64,000 nt of DNA from Pleurocapsa minor HA4230-MV1. Lineage in GTDB: Bacteria > Cyanobacteriota > Cyanobacteriia > Cyanobacteriales > Xenococcaceae. Location of the stretch: contig JAHHHZ010000023.1 in NCBI GenBank assembly GCA_019359095.1, forward strand, positions 1-64,000, written 5' to 3'. This document shows, in pieces, positions 51,519-61,014 of the stretch (within the stretch, counting starts at the first letter, position 1; the number at the start of each line of letters is the position of its first letter). The translations under genes were made by a program, and so were the position numbers. The notes under the pieces are model-generated. The model had not been told where the DNA came from. It did not search any database and saw nothing but the letters and a program-made list of their open reading frames with translations.

Positions 51519-51667
51519 ATTTGATTTGGATTTTTAAGGGGATTAATCGGCAGTTGTTGAAACTCACCCATGAGCCACTCACAGAGTTTTTGTTGAGCTA
51601 TGTCTGAGATTTCGACTGATTCTCCTTCTAGGTAGAGTTTGGCAAGGGTTTCTAATTTATGTGCCAT
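51473..51667 (-). CDS. small unknown protein or gene remnant
   Basis: The 64 residues begin MAHKLETLAKLYLEGESVEI and include KLCEWLMGEFQQLPINP. The helical start looks like a real coding sequence, while the tail (SLEFSKSQLEIAP) lies in another frame over the MOSC fragment. It may be a truncated helical protein fused by deletion. No family is recognised. Confidence 0.4.
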   Translation of the reverse strand: MAHKLETLAKLYLEGESVEISDIAQQKLCEWLMGEFQQLPINPLKNPNQICSLEFSKSQLEIAP

Positions 51668-51940
51668 GAAATTACCTGTGAGTGTATTAGCTCTAGGTCA
51701 ACTGAATTAAACAGTCTTCCAAAACTACAATGCGTTTACTTTGACGGTAGGGAAGAACTGTGAGGATTCTGTGAGGAAACTACGGCTTTTGGATAGGTTT
51801 AGATGGTTAGTCCGCACCCGATGCGAAGGACGCGAAGTGCGAAAAGCCTTGGCCCTAAAGCACTAACTTTGCGTCGCGGAGGTTCACGGTCAAGTTCTTT
51901 GTGAAGGCGACACGATCAATTAATGCGCTACTGACATTAA
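51668..51940. other. repeat-like intergenic spacer upstream of the dioxygenase region
   Basis: No gene is visible. A GC-richer block (about 51800-51915) contains GATGCGAAGGACGCGAAGTG and CTAAAGCACTAACTTTGCG, related to the mosaic repeats in the spacer at 55384-55859. Confidence 0.5.
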
Positions 51941-52903
51941 TCAAGACATTTCTAGCATTCTTTGAATTGGTTTTAAGGCACGCACACGAATTTCTTCAGG
52001 TAAAGTAATTTCGGGTGTTTTATTTTTCATCGCCAGATAAAGCTTTTCTAGAGTATTCAATCGCATATAAGGACATTCGTTGCAGGCGCAGTTGTTCATC
52101 CCTGGTGCTGGAATAAATTGTCGCTGAGGAGCAGCTTTTTCCATTTGATGAATGATCCCTGGTTCAGTTGCTACGATAAATGTATCGCTTTGACTTTGTT
52201 GAGCGTAGTTTAATAAGGCGGTAGTGGAACCAATAAAATCTGCATGGCGCAATAGAGCGGGTTCACATTCGGGATGAGCAATAATTTCGGCGGCTGGATG
52301 CTCAAGTTTTAATTCAATAATTCTTTTTTCAGAAAAAGTTTCGTGAACAATACAGCTACCGTCCCACAATACCAAATCTCTGCCTGTTTGCTCGCTGACA
52401 TAGCGACCTAAATTGCGATCTGGAGCAAAGATAATCGGTTGATCTAGAGGAATCTGATTGACGATCTTAACCGCATTGGAGCTAGTACAAATAATGTCGC
52501 TCAGAGCCTTAATTTCGGCGGTACAGTTGATATAGGAAATAACAATATGGTCGGGGTGTTGGGCTTTAAAAGCTCTAAAATCATCGGCTGGACAACTATC
52601 AGCCAGGGAGCAACCCGCCTCTAAATCTGGTAGCAACACAAGTTTATCGGGATTCAAAATCTTCGCTGTCTCCGCCATAAAATGCACCCCAGCAAAGACA
52701 ATCACTTCTGCATCAGTATCAGCAGCCTGCTGCGACAAACCCAAAGAATCACCTAAATAATCGGCAATATCCTGAATATCAGCTTCTTGATAATAGTGAG
52801 CCAGAATTACGGCATTAAGTTCTTTTTTCAGTTCATTAATTGCGCCAAACAAATCACTAGGAATTTGGGGGGAATTAATCTTCGGTTTAGCTGCGGTAAA
52901 CAT
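51941..52903 (-). CDS. nadA: quinolinate synthase NadA
   Basis: The 320-residue protein has the family blocks [20 protein letters not shown] and [16 protein letters not shown]. The three [4Fe-4S] cysteines are expected from [13 protein letters not shown] (first), the mid-region near HPECEP (second) and [11 protein letters not shown] (third). It condenses iminoaspartate with dihydroxyacetone phosphate to quinolinate in NAD synthesis. NadB and NadC are not adjacent. The gene is single and leftward, with an AT-rich upstream region. Confidence 0.96.
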   Translation of the reverse strand: MFTAAKPKINSPQIPSDLFGAINELKKELNAVILAHYYQEADIQDIADYLGDSLGLSQQAADTDAEVIVFAGVHFMAETAKILNPDKLVLLPDLEAGCSLADSCPADDFRAFKAQHPDHIVISYINCTAEIKALSDIICTSSNAVKIVNQIPLDQPIIFAPDRNLGRYVSEQTGRDLVLWDGSCIVHETFSEKRIIELKLEHPAAEIIAHPECEPALLRHADFIGSTTALLNYAQQSQSDTFIVATEPGIIHQMEKAAPQRQFIPAPGMNNCACNECPYMRLNTLEKLYLAMKNKTPEITLPEEIRVRALKPIQRMLEMS

Positions 52904-53082
52904 AGTTTTTAGATCTCGATCGGTTTAAAAGTTTAAAAAATTTAATTTAGTTGCTAATTATAGTAATTTTTACTATAACTTTATTATAGTATATCTCACC
53001 ATTATTCAAAGTGATGTTTCCAGATTAATGTAGTCAGCTTGAAACTTTTGCCCAAGTACTGACACGGACTATTTAGCTATCT

Positions 53083-54090
53083 TTAGCTATTTGGCTTAAT
53101 TAATTCAGAGATATTAATTTTAAGATTGAATTGTCTTAGTTTATTTTCAATTTTTTTTAGTAAATAATAGTATTTAGTTGTAATTGGTTTATAGTCTAGA
53201 TCGTATTCGGCTATTGTCTGACGCAGCCACTCATAATTCGCCGATTTCTTATCGATTTTGAGTTTGTCCAATTCTTTTTGCCAAGTACGATAGTAGAACA
53301 TACCAAAATAGTGAATTGAAACGATTTGCTCGAAGCTAGTTAATTTAAATTCTGGTGACAAACGATTGTGCAATGGTAAAGGATAGCTATAGGCAGAAGA
53401 GAAGGTAAATACCTCTTCTTCTAACGCGCAAACTGTCGCTGAGAGAGTAGACTGCTCAATCATATAGTTACCCTGCTTAGGAACAATTTTCGCCTGCATC
53501 ACCTGTTCAAAATTATTTTTCCAAGCTGTAAAAATACCTGCTCTTTGGCGCACAGCAACTATCCCTGAATTCCAATACGCTCTAATTATTTTCTTCCCTA
53601 TCGGCGTGCAGACAAATCTTTCCTGTTTCACGCCCACAGTTTGATAAAGTTGTTGCCAGTAATCATCCTGAATATCTTGACTACCTGTTGAGCCAATACC
53701 CCTACCATATTCGACCCTTAGACCAATATTGTAATTACTGGGAAGTAAAAATTCTGTTGGTTCAGCAAAAATGCATTTATCACTGTCTAAAAACACTAAA
53801 ATTTCAGCATCAATAGTTGCTTCAGCATAGGCGCAGACATAAGGTTTATTCGCTAAATAATAGTCGTGATATTTTACATTCAGGATAACTTGTTGATGGT
53901 CTACTCCTAATACAGCGAACTGTTTCAGTGTTTCGTCAGCTACAGGCGAGCCTTTACGGGGATGAAAACTATAAATAGGAGTATCTTTGAATTTGCCACC
54001 AAACTTACGGATACTTGCAGCGAGAATTTGTGACTGTTTTTCTAATCGACCAGGTTCGGTACAAATAATAAAAGCTAACGGTAGGGACAT
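53083..54090 (-). CDS. GT-A-fold glycosyltransferase-like protein of the polysaccharide cluster
   Basis: From the ATG at 54090, behind an AAGGAAAAG ribosome-binding sequence, the 335-residue protein begins MSLPLAFIICTEPGRLEKQS. It contains ILVFLDSDKCIFAEPTEFLL, a D-x-D metal/nucleotide site, and RAYWNSGIVAVRQRAGIF, which places it among nucleotide-diphospho-sugar transferases. The family is not one I can name. It is the last gene of the cluster, 24 bp after the O-antigen ligase gene. An upstream ATG at 54114 would add eight residues. Confidence 0.72.
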   Translation of the reverse strand: MSLPLAFIICTEPGRLEKQSQILAASIRKFGGKFKDTPIYSFHPRKGSPVADETLKQFAVLGVDHQQVILNVKYHDYYLANKPYVCAYAEATIDAEILVFLDSDKCIFAEPTEFLLPSNYNIGLRVEYGRGIGSTGSQDIQDDYWQQLYQTVGVKQERFVCTPIGKKIIRAYWNSGIVAVRQRAGIFTAWKNNFEQVMQAKIVPKQGNYMIEQSTLSATVCALEEEVFTFSSAYSYPLPLHNRLSPEFKLTSFEQIVSIHYFGMFYYRTWQKELDKLKIDKKSANYEWLRQTIAEYDLDYKPITTKYYYLLKKIENKLRQFNLKINISELIKPNS

Positions 54091-54114
54091 TTTATTTTCT
54101 TTTCCTTCTTTCAA

Positions 54115-55383
54115 CTAAAACCGTTGAGTGGTGATTTTAGGCACTCGTTTGAGGGACTGTTTTTTCTGTAAACGTTGATATTCTAAAGAGACTGATAAAC
54201 AGACAGCTATGGCGAGGATGCCATAAGCATTAGTCGCGCCAAATCCCAGACCAACATCAGCTAAACCCGCTAATGTCATAAACATTAAGAACTGATATAA
54301 CCAAAAATATTCAACTTTTTTGCTCGCCAAGAGTAAAATCATGCCTTTAATTGCAACATTAATCAAGACAATTCCATATAAAATTAAGCCCACTAAACCC
54401 AAATCAGCGAATATTTCAATATAAACGTTATGAGCATTAAAACTCTCGACAATTCCCCGATCAGATGCCCAGGTATTAGCAATTACGTGCGCTCCTGCAT
54501 CTGAAGTCCAAAAACCTCCATAACCATAGCCCAACCAGGGTCGCTGCTGAGATACGGTATCAATTACGATCGTCCAGATGGGGGTACGACCATTAAAGTT
54601 TGTTCCTTCCCCCAAAATATTTACCAAGATTGTTTCTTGCTGTGCCACAATCACCATGATTACCGCACTAAGTACAATACATACCAGACTGAGCAAAATT
54701 ACACGCACTCGATATTGCTGTTTGATTAGTAGATAAAGGGGCATTTGTGCAAACAGAAGTAATAAGAGTAATACGCTTGTGGAGCTTTGAGAAACGATCG
54801 CCAAAAATAAGGTTATGACCAAACCGACCCAGCACAACCAGTTGCGAGCATTGTCTAGAGCTAAAATTAATAGTAAAATTCCGCCTAAAACCATCGCCCG
54901 TCCCATATAGTTTTTATAAGGAAAAATTCCTTGCCAGCCGTCTTCTTTGATCCCATAGCTCGGTACACCTAAACAGGCTAACAAGCTTAATACCGCAGCA
55001 ATACCCAGTACCCAGGCGAGGATCTTCATCTGCTCTTTGAGGCTATAGCGAGCCGTAAAATAGGCACCAAAGAGAAAGGTACGTAATAAACCCCGATTAA
55101 TATCAAAAGTGCTGCTCATATCAGCAGACCAAAATAGCGAGAACATTGCCACTGCTAAAAATAACAACAGAGTTATATTTCTAGTAGCAATATAGGCCAC
55201 CTCTTTCCAGTGCAAGGCAACTAATAGAGCGACAAAAGGATAGCTTAGAGCATTAATAATTCCAGGGGGAAGTGGAGGGGGGATATTGACATCAAGAAAG
55301 TAGATTAACCAGAAAACCGTCACTACTATCTCTAGTTTTTCAACTAGGCGACGGTGAATCGAGAGCTGCTGTAGTCCGAGCAT
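54115..55383 (-). CDS. O-antigen ligase/polymerase family protein (Wzy_C)
   Basis: The 422-residue polytopic protein has about 11 membrane helices and the large external loop with NFNGRTPIWTIVIDTVSQQR, WLGYGYGGFW and SFNAHNVYIEIFADLGLVGL. These are the conserved R/H-containing Wzy_C blocks of O-antigen ligases (WaaL) and exopolysaccharide polymerases. It would join polyprenyl-linked glycan units on the outer face of the plasma membrane. With the Wzx-type flippase and Wzc-type kinase nearby, a polymerase (Wzy) role is likely. Confidence 0.88.
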   Translation of the reverse strand: MLGLQQLSIHRRLVEKLEIVVTVFWLIYFLDVNIPPPLPPGIINALSYPFVALLVALHWKEVAYIATRNITLLLFLAVAMFSLFWSADMSSTFDINRGLLRTFLFGAYFTARYSLKEQMKILAWVLGIAAVLSLLACLGVPSYGIKEDGWQGIFPYKNYMGRAMVLGGILLLILALDNARNWLCWVGLVITLFLAIVSQSSTSVLLLLLLFAQMPLYLLIKQQYRVRVILLSLVCIVLSAVIMVIVAQQETILVNILGEGTNFNGRTPIWTIVIDTVSQQRPWLGYGYGGFWTSDAGAHVIANTWASDRGIVESFNAHNVYIEIFADLGLVGLILYGIVLINVAIKGMILLLASKKVEYFWLYQFLMFMTLAGLADVGLGFGATNAYGILAIAVCLSVSLEYQRLQKKQSLKRVPKITTQRF

Positions 55384-55859
55384 GGTGTTTTTTAGCTATA
55401 AATCTGGCGGTTAAACTGATGTCCTAATACTATTTTTTTTTAATGTTGCATTTAATATTTTGATCGTAAGTCTCGCGCAAAGACGTTTACCCCGCTTAGT
55501 TTGGGGCAAAGACGCAAAGACGGATGCGAAGCTTATACTAAAGCACTCGCTTCGCATCGTCCGAAGGTGTATACCGCAAGGGTACTAACTCCGTGTCGCC
55601 CTTTAGGGAATCCTTTAGGACAAAGACCTTTATCCCGCTTAGTTTGAGCGCGAGATTCGGCGAATTTATTTCGCCTTGAATAATCGCGCTGTTGGGGCAA
55701 AGGAGTCAAATCTGATTTAATGCATTTTAATAGAGAATTGGTATAAATAGTGTTTGACCCCGATCGGTATTTAGCCCGATCTTGGCTTCATAATACGATA
55801 TTATTACTTTCTTCTTGCTTATTGGTTTTATGGTTAGCGATCGCAATTCACCAGAGCAA
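55384..55859. repeat. mosaic of dispersed repeats in a 476-bp spacer
   Basis: No gene is visible. The block AAAGACGTTTACCCCGCTTA (55479-55498) recurs as AAAGACCTTTATCCCGCTTA (55622-55641) in the same spacer, and its relatives occur inverted at 31911-31943. Further pieces include a GATGCGAAG...CTTCGCATC inverted pair (55524-55557) and an inverted partial copy of the GTCCTAAAGGA repeat (55610-55621). Confidence 0.7.
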
Positions 55860-57122
55860 TTAGCAGTCGGCTAATATTTCTTGGTAAAGATTTTGATATC
55901 GACGAGCTTGAATTTTCAAAGAAAACTCCTGTTTGGCTTTAGTGCGGGAATAGTCAGCCAAGCTCTGTAGTCTGCTTGGATCTTCTAGTACCCATCTAAC
56001 TCCTTGAGCTAGATCTTCGATGACAAAGGGACGAGCCAAATAGCCATTTTGCTGATGTTCAATCATGTCAGGCATTCCACCAATATTAAATGTTACACAG
56101 GGAGTACCACAAGCGATCGCTTCTAGGACAGTATTGGGCAAATTGTCTTGGAGAGAAGAAGCCACAAAAACATCTGCTGCCGAGTAGACCAATGCTAGAG
56201 TCAAGTCATCTGTCAAGATTCCTAAATAATGTGCTTTAAATCCTAATTCTGGCGGATTTTCTGGAGGAGATGAGCCTACCACCATCAGTTCTAGCTTGTC
56301 TTGCCAACCTGATTGACTCAATTGCTGTAAAGCTGGCTGTAGTAAATGAAATCCCTTACGCTCGTCGCTAGTGGCGTTGAGAGAAAGAAACAATACCAAT
56401 TGTTTATCTTGGGGTAGCTTTAACAGTTTTCTGGCGGTTGCTTGGTCTATTGGTCGATAGGTATCTGTATCTAAACCATAGGGAATAACTTCAACTCGGC
56501 GATCGCTAAATAAAGAACTAGCTTTGGCATTGTCTCCCAGCCATCGACTAGGGGTAACAACCGTTAAATTTAGATTTCTCCAGGCTTTTTGTTTGCGTTG
56601 CCAAATTTGGCGAGATAAATCTAATTCTCTAGTACTGCCTAACTGAGGACAAGCCCCACAAGCAGTAGTAAACTTATCACAGGATTGATTGTAGTGGCAT
56701 CCTCCCGTAAAAGACCACATATCGTGTAGTGTCCAAACTAAAGGCGATTGAAACTTAGCTATAGTCTCGATTTTTAGATAGCCCGCGCTGATCCAGTGTA
56801 AATTAATAATGTCAGGATTTAATTGAGTAACTTGTTTATCTATTTTAGAAGCTAGCCAGTGAGGCGAAAAAAGCTGCTTACTTTTGTGACGATAGCGTTT
56901 TAGTGGCAGCTGATCTAAACTCAGCCTGAGTCCTGTTTTTACCTGTTCAATTCCTGAAGAAGTTTTCCCCCCAATAACTTTGGGATCTTGACTAAATTTT
57001 GATTGACATAAAATCCAAGATTCGACATCAATCTGATTTAAACCTTGATGCAGACGATAAGCCGCACGAGCAGCTCCACCTTGATTATCAAACGTGCTAA
57101 GGGATGCAATCTTCATTGACAA
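55860..57122 (-). CDS. glycosyltransferase family 4
   Basis: The 420-residue GT-B protein begins MKIASLSTFDNQGGAARAAY and has the acceptor-domain segment VWTLHDMWSFTGGCHYNQSC with a Cys-rich loop (CDKFTTACGACPQLG). The donor-domain E-x7-E region is LPNTVLEAIACGTPCVTFNI. It resembles WcaC/colanic-acid-type transferases and should add a sugar to a lipid-linked exopolysaccharide unit in the cytoplasm. It belongs to the leftward polysaccharide cluster. Confidence 0.9.
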   Translation of the reverse strand: MSMKIASLSTFDNQGGAARAAYRLHQGLNQIDVESWILCQSKFSQDPKVIGGKTSSGIEQVKTGLRLSLDQLPLKRYRHKSKQLFSPHWLASKIDKQVTQLNPDIINLHWISAGYLKIETIAKFQSPLVWTLHDMWSFTGGCHYNQSCDKFTTACGACPQLGSTRELDLSRQIWQRKQKAWRNLNLTVVTPSRWLGDNAKASSLFSDRRVEVIPYGLDTDTYRPIDQATARKLLKLPQDKQLVLFLSLNATSDERKGFHLLQPALQQLSQSGWQDKLELMVVGSSPPENPPELGFKAHYLGILTDDLTLALVYSAADVFVASSLQDNLPNTVLEAIACGTPCVTFNIGGMPDMIEHQQNGYLARPFVIEDLAQGVRWVLEDPSRLQSLADYSRTKAKQEFSLKIQARRYQNLYQEILADC

Positions 57123-57205
57123 ATTAGTTTGATCCTAAATCCGATTCTCAAAAATAACATTGTGGTAAGCAGTTTAATTTTGCTAAAACTTTATTACCCA
57201 TTACC

Positions 57206-57442
57206 CATTGGTGACAAGTTAAGCAAAAGAGCTAGTTGTCAACTGAGTAACGAGTAACGAGTAACAAGTAACAAGTAACGATTGAATTGCTGACAACTAA
57301 AATATGGATTAAAGCTAGACTAAATTCGCGCTCGCCACTCTTTGAAGAAGCTTTCCTTCAAAATCCCTCAAAAGCTAGAGGCTAGAGGCTAGAAGCTAAA
57401 AACGATTGACAAACAACGTAGTCCCTTAACTTGTCACCAATG
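57206..57442. mobile_element. 237-bp element with perfect 18-bp terminal inverted repeats
   Basis: CATTGGTGACAAGTTAAG (57206-57223) and its exact reverse complement (57425-57442) bound a non-coding interior. The interior carries AGTAACR heptamers (57244-57279) and AGCTAGAGGC-type repeats (about 57371-57400). CCCATTA heptamers abut both ends. It looks like a MITE or a foldback element nested within a heptamer array. Confidence 0.75.
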
Positions 57443-57519
57443 CCCATTACCCATTACCCATTACTCATTACTCATTACTCATTACCCATTACCCATTACC
57501 CATTACCCATTACTCATTA
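57443..57519. repeat. CCCATTA/CTCATTA heptamer array
   Basis: Eleven units: CCCATTA (3), CTCATTA (3), CCCATTA (4), CTCATTA (1). The TAA stop codon of the leftward methyltransferase lies at 57503-57505 within the array. Confidence 0.95.
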
Positions 57520-58363
57520 CCTTTTCATCATGATCTAGTGGCTTCACTGCTTCAATAAACAAAGAGTCTGGTTTGTAGATTTTGCCATTAGATTCAGTGT
57601 CTAAATTAAAGCTACTCCAGTTGTCGAGATAGCTATCACTAGCTGTACGCTGTACTATCTGTTCTAGACCGCAATTTTTCAGCAAGATGGAAAGCGAATA
57701 GCGATCGTACATCCATTGATGAACTTCTCCATTTTGACGATAGTAGCCAATTTTTAGGGCTGTCCAAAATCTAGCCAGAGGTTTGGGCAATAGCTGATGC
57801 ACCTTGGTGCCAAAGGCTTTAATTTGCTTGACTAACAATTTAGCAGAGCGATCGCTTTGGGGAACTTGTTTTAGTTTGCTGGCTTCCAAACCAAAACGCT
57901 CGAAAACAAATTCTTGATTATGAATTTTTGATTGAGCAAGATAGATTGCCATATCACCACCACGACTATTTCTCACCATTTGATCCAGTAACTCTAGTAT
58001 CATCCATTCGTAATTGGCAGCCCATTCGGCTGAATCAGCAGCTTTCTCTAGGGATGCTAGATAGAAACGAGCAATTTGCTCCAAGTCGGGAACAACAACT
58101 CTTAAAATTCCTCCAGGGCGTAATACTCGACAGCATTCTTGCATAAAAGATTTAGCAGCAGCTTGGGAAAAATGTTCTAGTACATGAGAATGGTACACTA
58201 ATTCAAACGTTTGATCGTTAAAAGGAATACCTTGACCTAAATCGTGTGAAATCACGCCCTTTCCAGTAGCTGCAAAATTTACGTTAGTCCACTTACCGTC
58301 AAAACGATATCCGCAGCCCAAATTTAAATATTTAAGGTCACTCTTGACTTGGTTGTATTTCAT
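57503..58363 (-). CDS. class I SAM-dependent methyltransferase of the polysaccharide cluster
   Basis: The 286-residue protein has KYLNLGCGYRFDGKWTNVNF as its SAM-binding start, ELVYHSHVLEHFSQ (methyltransf_11-type) and CCRVLRPGGILRVVVPDLEQ. It may O-methylate a sugar of the surface glycan. The final residues VMSNG and the stop are encoded by the heptamer array, so its original C-terminus has probably been replaced. Confidence 0.87.
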   Translation of the reverse strand: MKYNQVKSDLKYLNLGCGYRFDGKWTNVNFAATGKGVISHDLGQGIPFNDQTFELVYHSHVLEHFSQAAAKSFMQECCRVLRPGGILRVVVPDLEQIARFYLASLEKAADSAEWAANYEWMILELLDQMVRNSRGGDMAIYLAQSKIHNQEFVFERFGLEASKLKQVPQSDRSAKLLVKQIKAFGTKVHQLLPKPLARFWTALKIGYYRQNGEVHQWMYDRYSLSILLKNCGLEQIVQRTASDSYLDNWSSFNLDTESNGKIYKPDSLFIEAVKPLDHDEKVMSNG

Positions 58364-58728
58364 AGTTAATTATCTATAAAAACTGAGAATTATTAAATTA
58401 TTTGTAGATTTATATTTAACAAATATTACAACTAAAATTCATTTTTATTTATTATTTTAGTTTAAAACTGTTTTTCCAACTATTTATAGCTGTACAAAGT
58501 TAGCGATAGACAATTAGGGTGATCGGCTCTTAGATAACAAGTAATAGGTAATAGATTTTAGTTAAAAAACATCCTAACATTGTCTAATATTGCTATATAT
58601 TTAATCAAACTTTTGTTTGGTGCAATATCTTTACTTTAGATTGAGCTATATAGTCATTTTTTAACGATTATATAGCTAAAAGTTGGGCGATTTAAGTTAA
58701 TAAAAAATCAAGACAATTATATTTGATA
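58364..58728. other. AT-rich intergenic spacer
   Basis: I see no gene or clear repeat array in these 365 bp. It contains one TAATAGG-type repeat pair (about 58540-58552) and several T/A runs. It presumably holds the promoter of the leftward methyltransferase gene. Confidence 0.5.
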
Positions 58729-59562
58729 CTATAAATAACCTAGTTGTTTCATAGTATTTGCCCAAAGAAATTCAATTTGTTGTACCACGGATTGAGGTAA
58801 TTTTACACGACCTTGACCAGAAACAGCTTCGCGAACAAAGGCAATGTTTTGTTTCGTATACTTATTTGGCCACACATCTGTTTGTGTACTTTCTAATTCA
58901 CGCATTCTTTTGAGCGAACTTTTTTCGATTGCCAAATTAAGATCGGACTCTAAACAATCTAGATGCATAAAGTTAGTAATTTTAGCTAACTGCATAGTAA
59001 TATCGGTTTGAAAATCTTCGTAGCGTAGCAATAAAAAGTTGTCATGATTTTTATCTTTCATCGCCCCAAGCCAGCTACCTGTATTTTCCGCCCAAGAACC
59101 TAAAGGATTGGACTTGCTCACAAAATGATAGTGATTTGATAAAAACCCCTGACTAAACTCTTCTAGAGAAGTTGTTTCAGTAATCCGACCGTATTTAAGA
59201 AAATGAAAGTAGGCTGAAAGAGTAATGTCTCTTGGATCTCGGGTAATCAAAATAACTTTTTTGTATCTAGGGTCAAAATATTCATGACTTTTTAAAATAC
59301 GCGATCGAGAAATTTGTAGTAGTTCGCGGTTAGATGCCAAATAAATATCAGGAATTATGTTTTGGACACTGGCAAAGGTAATATCAACTTCTGGATAAAG
59401 TAAATTACTTATCAAGAATCTAATCCAAGTATTACCCGATTTTGGATAGGAAACTAAGAAAACATCATCAGGAAAAACAGTTAATTTTCTACCCACCGAA
59501 TGAGGCTGAATTCCCAAAGTTTGTTTTACTTTAGTACCGATGTTAGTCTTTAAAGATCTCAT
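58729..59562 (-). CDS. sulfotransferase domain protein
   Basis: The 277-residue protein has the PAPS 5'-phosphosulfate loop VFLVSYPKSGNTWIRFLISN (about 35-54), the catalytic-site ILKSHEYF and the 3'-phosphate-binding TRDPRDITLSAYFHFLKYG, followed by LLRYEDFQTD. It is a complete P-loop sulfotransferase of the cytosolic type. Its position between a flippase and a methyltransferase suggests that it sulfates the exopolysaccharide unit, a modification common in cyanobacterial capsules. Confidence 0.9.
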   Translation of the reverse strand: MRSLKTNIGTKVKQTLGIQPHSVGRKLTVFPDDVFLVSYPKSGNTWIRFLISNLLYPEVDITFASVQNIIPDIYLASNRELLQISRSRILKSHEYFDPRYKKVILITRDPRDITLSAYFHFLKYGRITETTSLEEFSQGFLSNHYHFVSKSNPLGSWAENTGSWLGAMKDKNHDNFLLLRYEDFQTDITMQLAKITNFMHLDCLESDLNLAIEKSSLKRMRELESTQTDVWPNKYTKQNIAFVREAVSGQGRVKLPQSVVQQIEFLWANTMKQLGYL

Positions 59563-59652
59563 AAATATTTGCTTCTAGTTTGAAACTTTAGCTGCTGCAT
59601 AAGATAGTTTATTTTAAGCTTTACGCTTAACTCAATAAATACTCAGATCAAA

Positions 59653-60990
59653 TTATTTTGACGAGGGTAGTAAACTTTTGAACCTAAATGGTATTAATAA
59701 AGCTTTGGTTAACATCCATCCTGTTTGATGCATGGCAGGAAAAATCATACAGCTTAAATAAGAGGAAACAGCATAAGAAATTAGAGTTGCAATAGCTGCG
59801 CCGATCGCACCAGATTGTTTAATTAAAAATAGATTCAGAACCACATTGGTTACAGCGCCCATCAGCTGTGTAATTAAGCTCAGACGAGTCATATCTTCGA
59901 TCACCAGCCAGTTACCACGAGCTACCCCAAAAAAGATAAAAATTCCTGACCAGATATGCAGGAGCAAAATAGTGCCAGCACTAGAGTATTCTGCTCCTAA
60001 CAGGTTGGTTAAAACATTTTTAGAAGTAAAAGCAACAGCAAGGGCAATACTTAAAGAGAGGAATGACATAAAATCATAAAGCCGCTGCATCTTAGCATAA
60101 TATTCAACTCTACTTTGCTGTTTGGCTTGAACAATGGCGGGAAATACCGAAGAACAAATTACCGTCGGAATAAAATACCAGACCTCAGAAAACTTGACCG
60201 CAGCAGCATAATTACCAAGTTCCTCACTAGTAGACATGTTGCCCAACATAACCTGATCGATATTCATGTTGATTGTCACCATTGCTCCCGATAAAATTAG
60301 TGGCCAAGAATTTAGGAGTAAATCAACAGCGATGGATTTATCGAGCTGCCAACGACCAACTAGCTGCTGTTGATCCTTGAGGTATACCCAAGTCATGCCA
60401 ATTGCCCTAATTATGGTATCAGCGACAAATAGATAAGCAAAGGAAATTAGCGGTAGGTGAAACCAAATAAAGCCCAATTTAGCTAGGGAACTAATCGCAA
60501 ATTGAATACTTCTGACAATGGCGATCGATTTAGATAATACTTGGGATTGAAACCAAAGATCTAAGATGTCAAAACAGGTGAAGATCATGCTAAATGCAAT
60601 GATGATCGTCATCCAACGTACTAGCCAATCATCGGTGGAGATGATAATTCCTGCGCTCACAATAAAGAAAGCTAGCACACATCCAATTAGTTTAAGGACA
60701 AAAGCTGTACCTAAAATTTTGGCGCTAGTATCTTCCTGTTTAACTAGATTGCGTACGACTATTTCGTCTAATCCTAGTTTAGTAATGGCAAGAAACAAAA
60801 AAACAAAGCTGGTGCTATAACTCAGTTTGCCAAATTGTTCGGGCCCTAAATAACGAATTACATAAACCCCGACGATAAAAGACAGCGCCATTCTAATCAA
60901 ACGCTCAGCAGATAACCAACCGATATTACGAATGATTTTTCTGAATCCTGGGCTTAATTTCTGGTCTGCTGATTTTAATTTATCAAGCAT
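59653..60990 (-). CDS. polysaccharide flippase (Wzx/MOP superfamily)
   Basis: The 445-residue protein has 12-14 membrane helices. It begins with the amphipathic FRKIIRNIGWLSAERLIRMA and GVYVIRYLGPEQFGKLSYST, the typical opening of Wzx/RfbX-type flippases. It would move polyprenyl-diphosphate-linked repeat units across the plasma membrane. It lies 24 bp downstream of the tyrosine-autokinase gene and is surely co-transcribed. Confidence 0.92.
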   Translation of the reverse strand: MLDKLKSADQKLSPGFRKIIRNIGWLSAERLIRMALSFIVGVYVIRYLGPEQFGKLSYSTSFVFLFLAITKLGLDEIVVRNLVKQEDTSAKILGTAFVLKLIGCVLAFFIVSAGIIISTDDWLVRWMTIIIAFSMIFTCFDILDLWFQSQVLSKSIAIVRSIQFAISSLAKLGFIWFHLPLISFAYLFVADTIIRAIGMTWVYLKDQQQLVGRWQLDKSIAVDLLLNSWPLILSGAMVTINMNIDQVMLGNMSTSEELGNYAAAVKFSEVWYFIPTVICSSVFPAIVQAKQQSRVEYYAKMQRLYDFMSFLSLSIALAVAFTSKNVLTNLLGAEYSSAGTILLLHIWSGIFIFFGVARGNWLVIEDMTRLSLITQLMGAVTNVVLNLFLIKQSGAIGAAIATLISYAVSSYLSCMIFPAMHQTGWMLTKALLIPFRFKSLLPSSK

Positions 60991-61014
60991 TTTAACCTTC
61001 TTGCATTTACCCTG

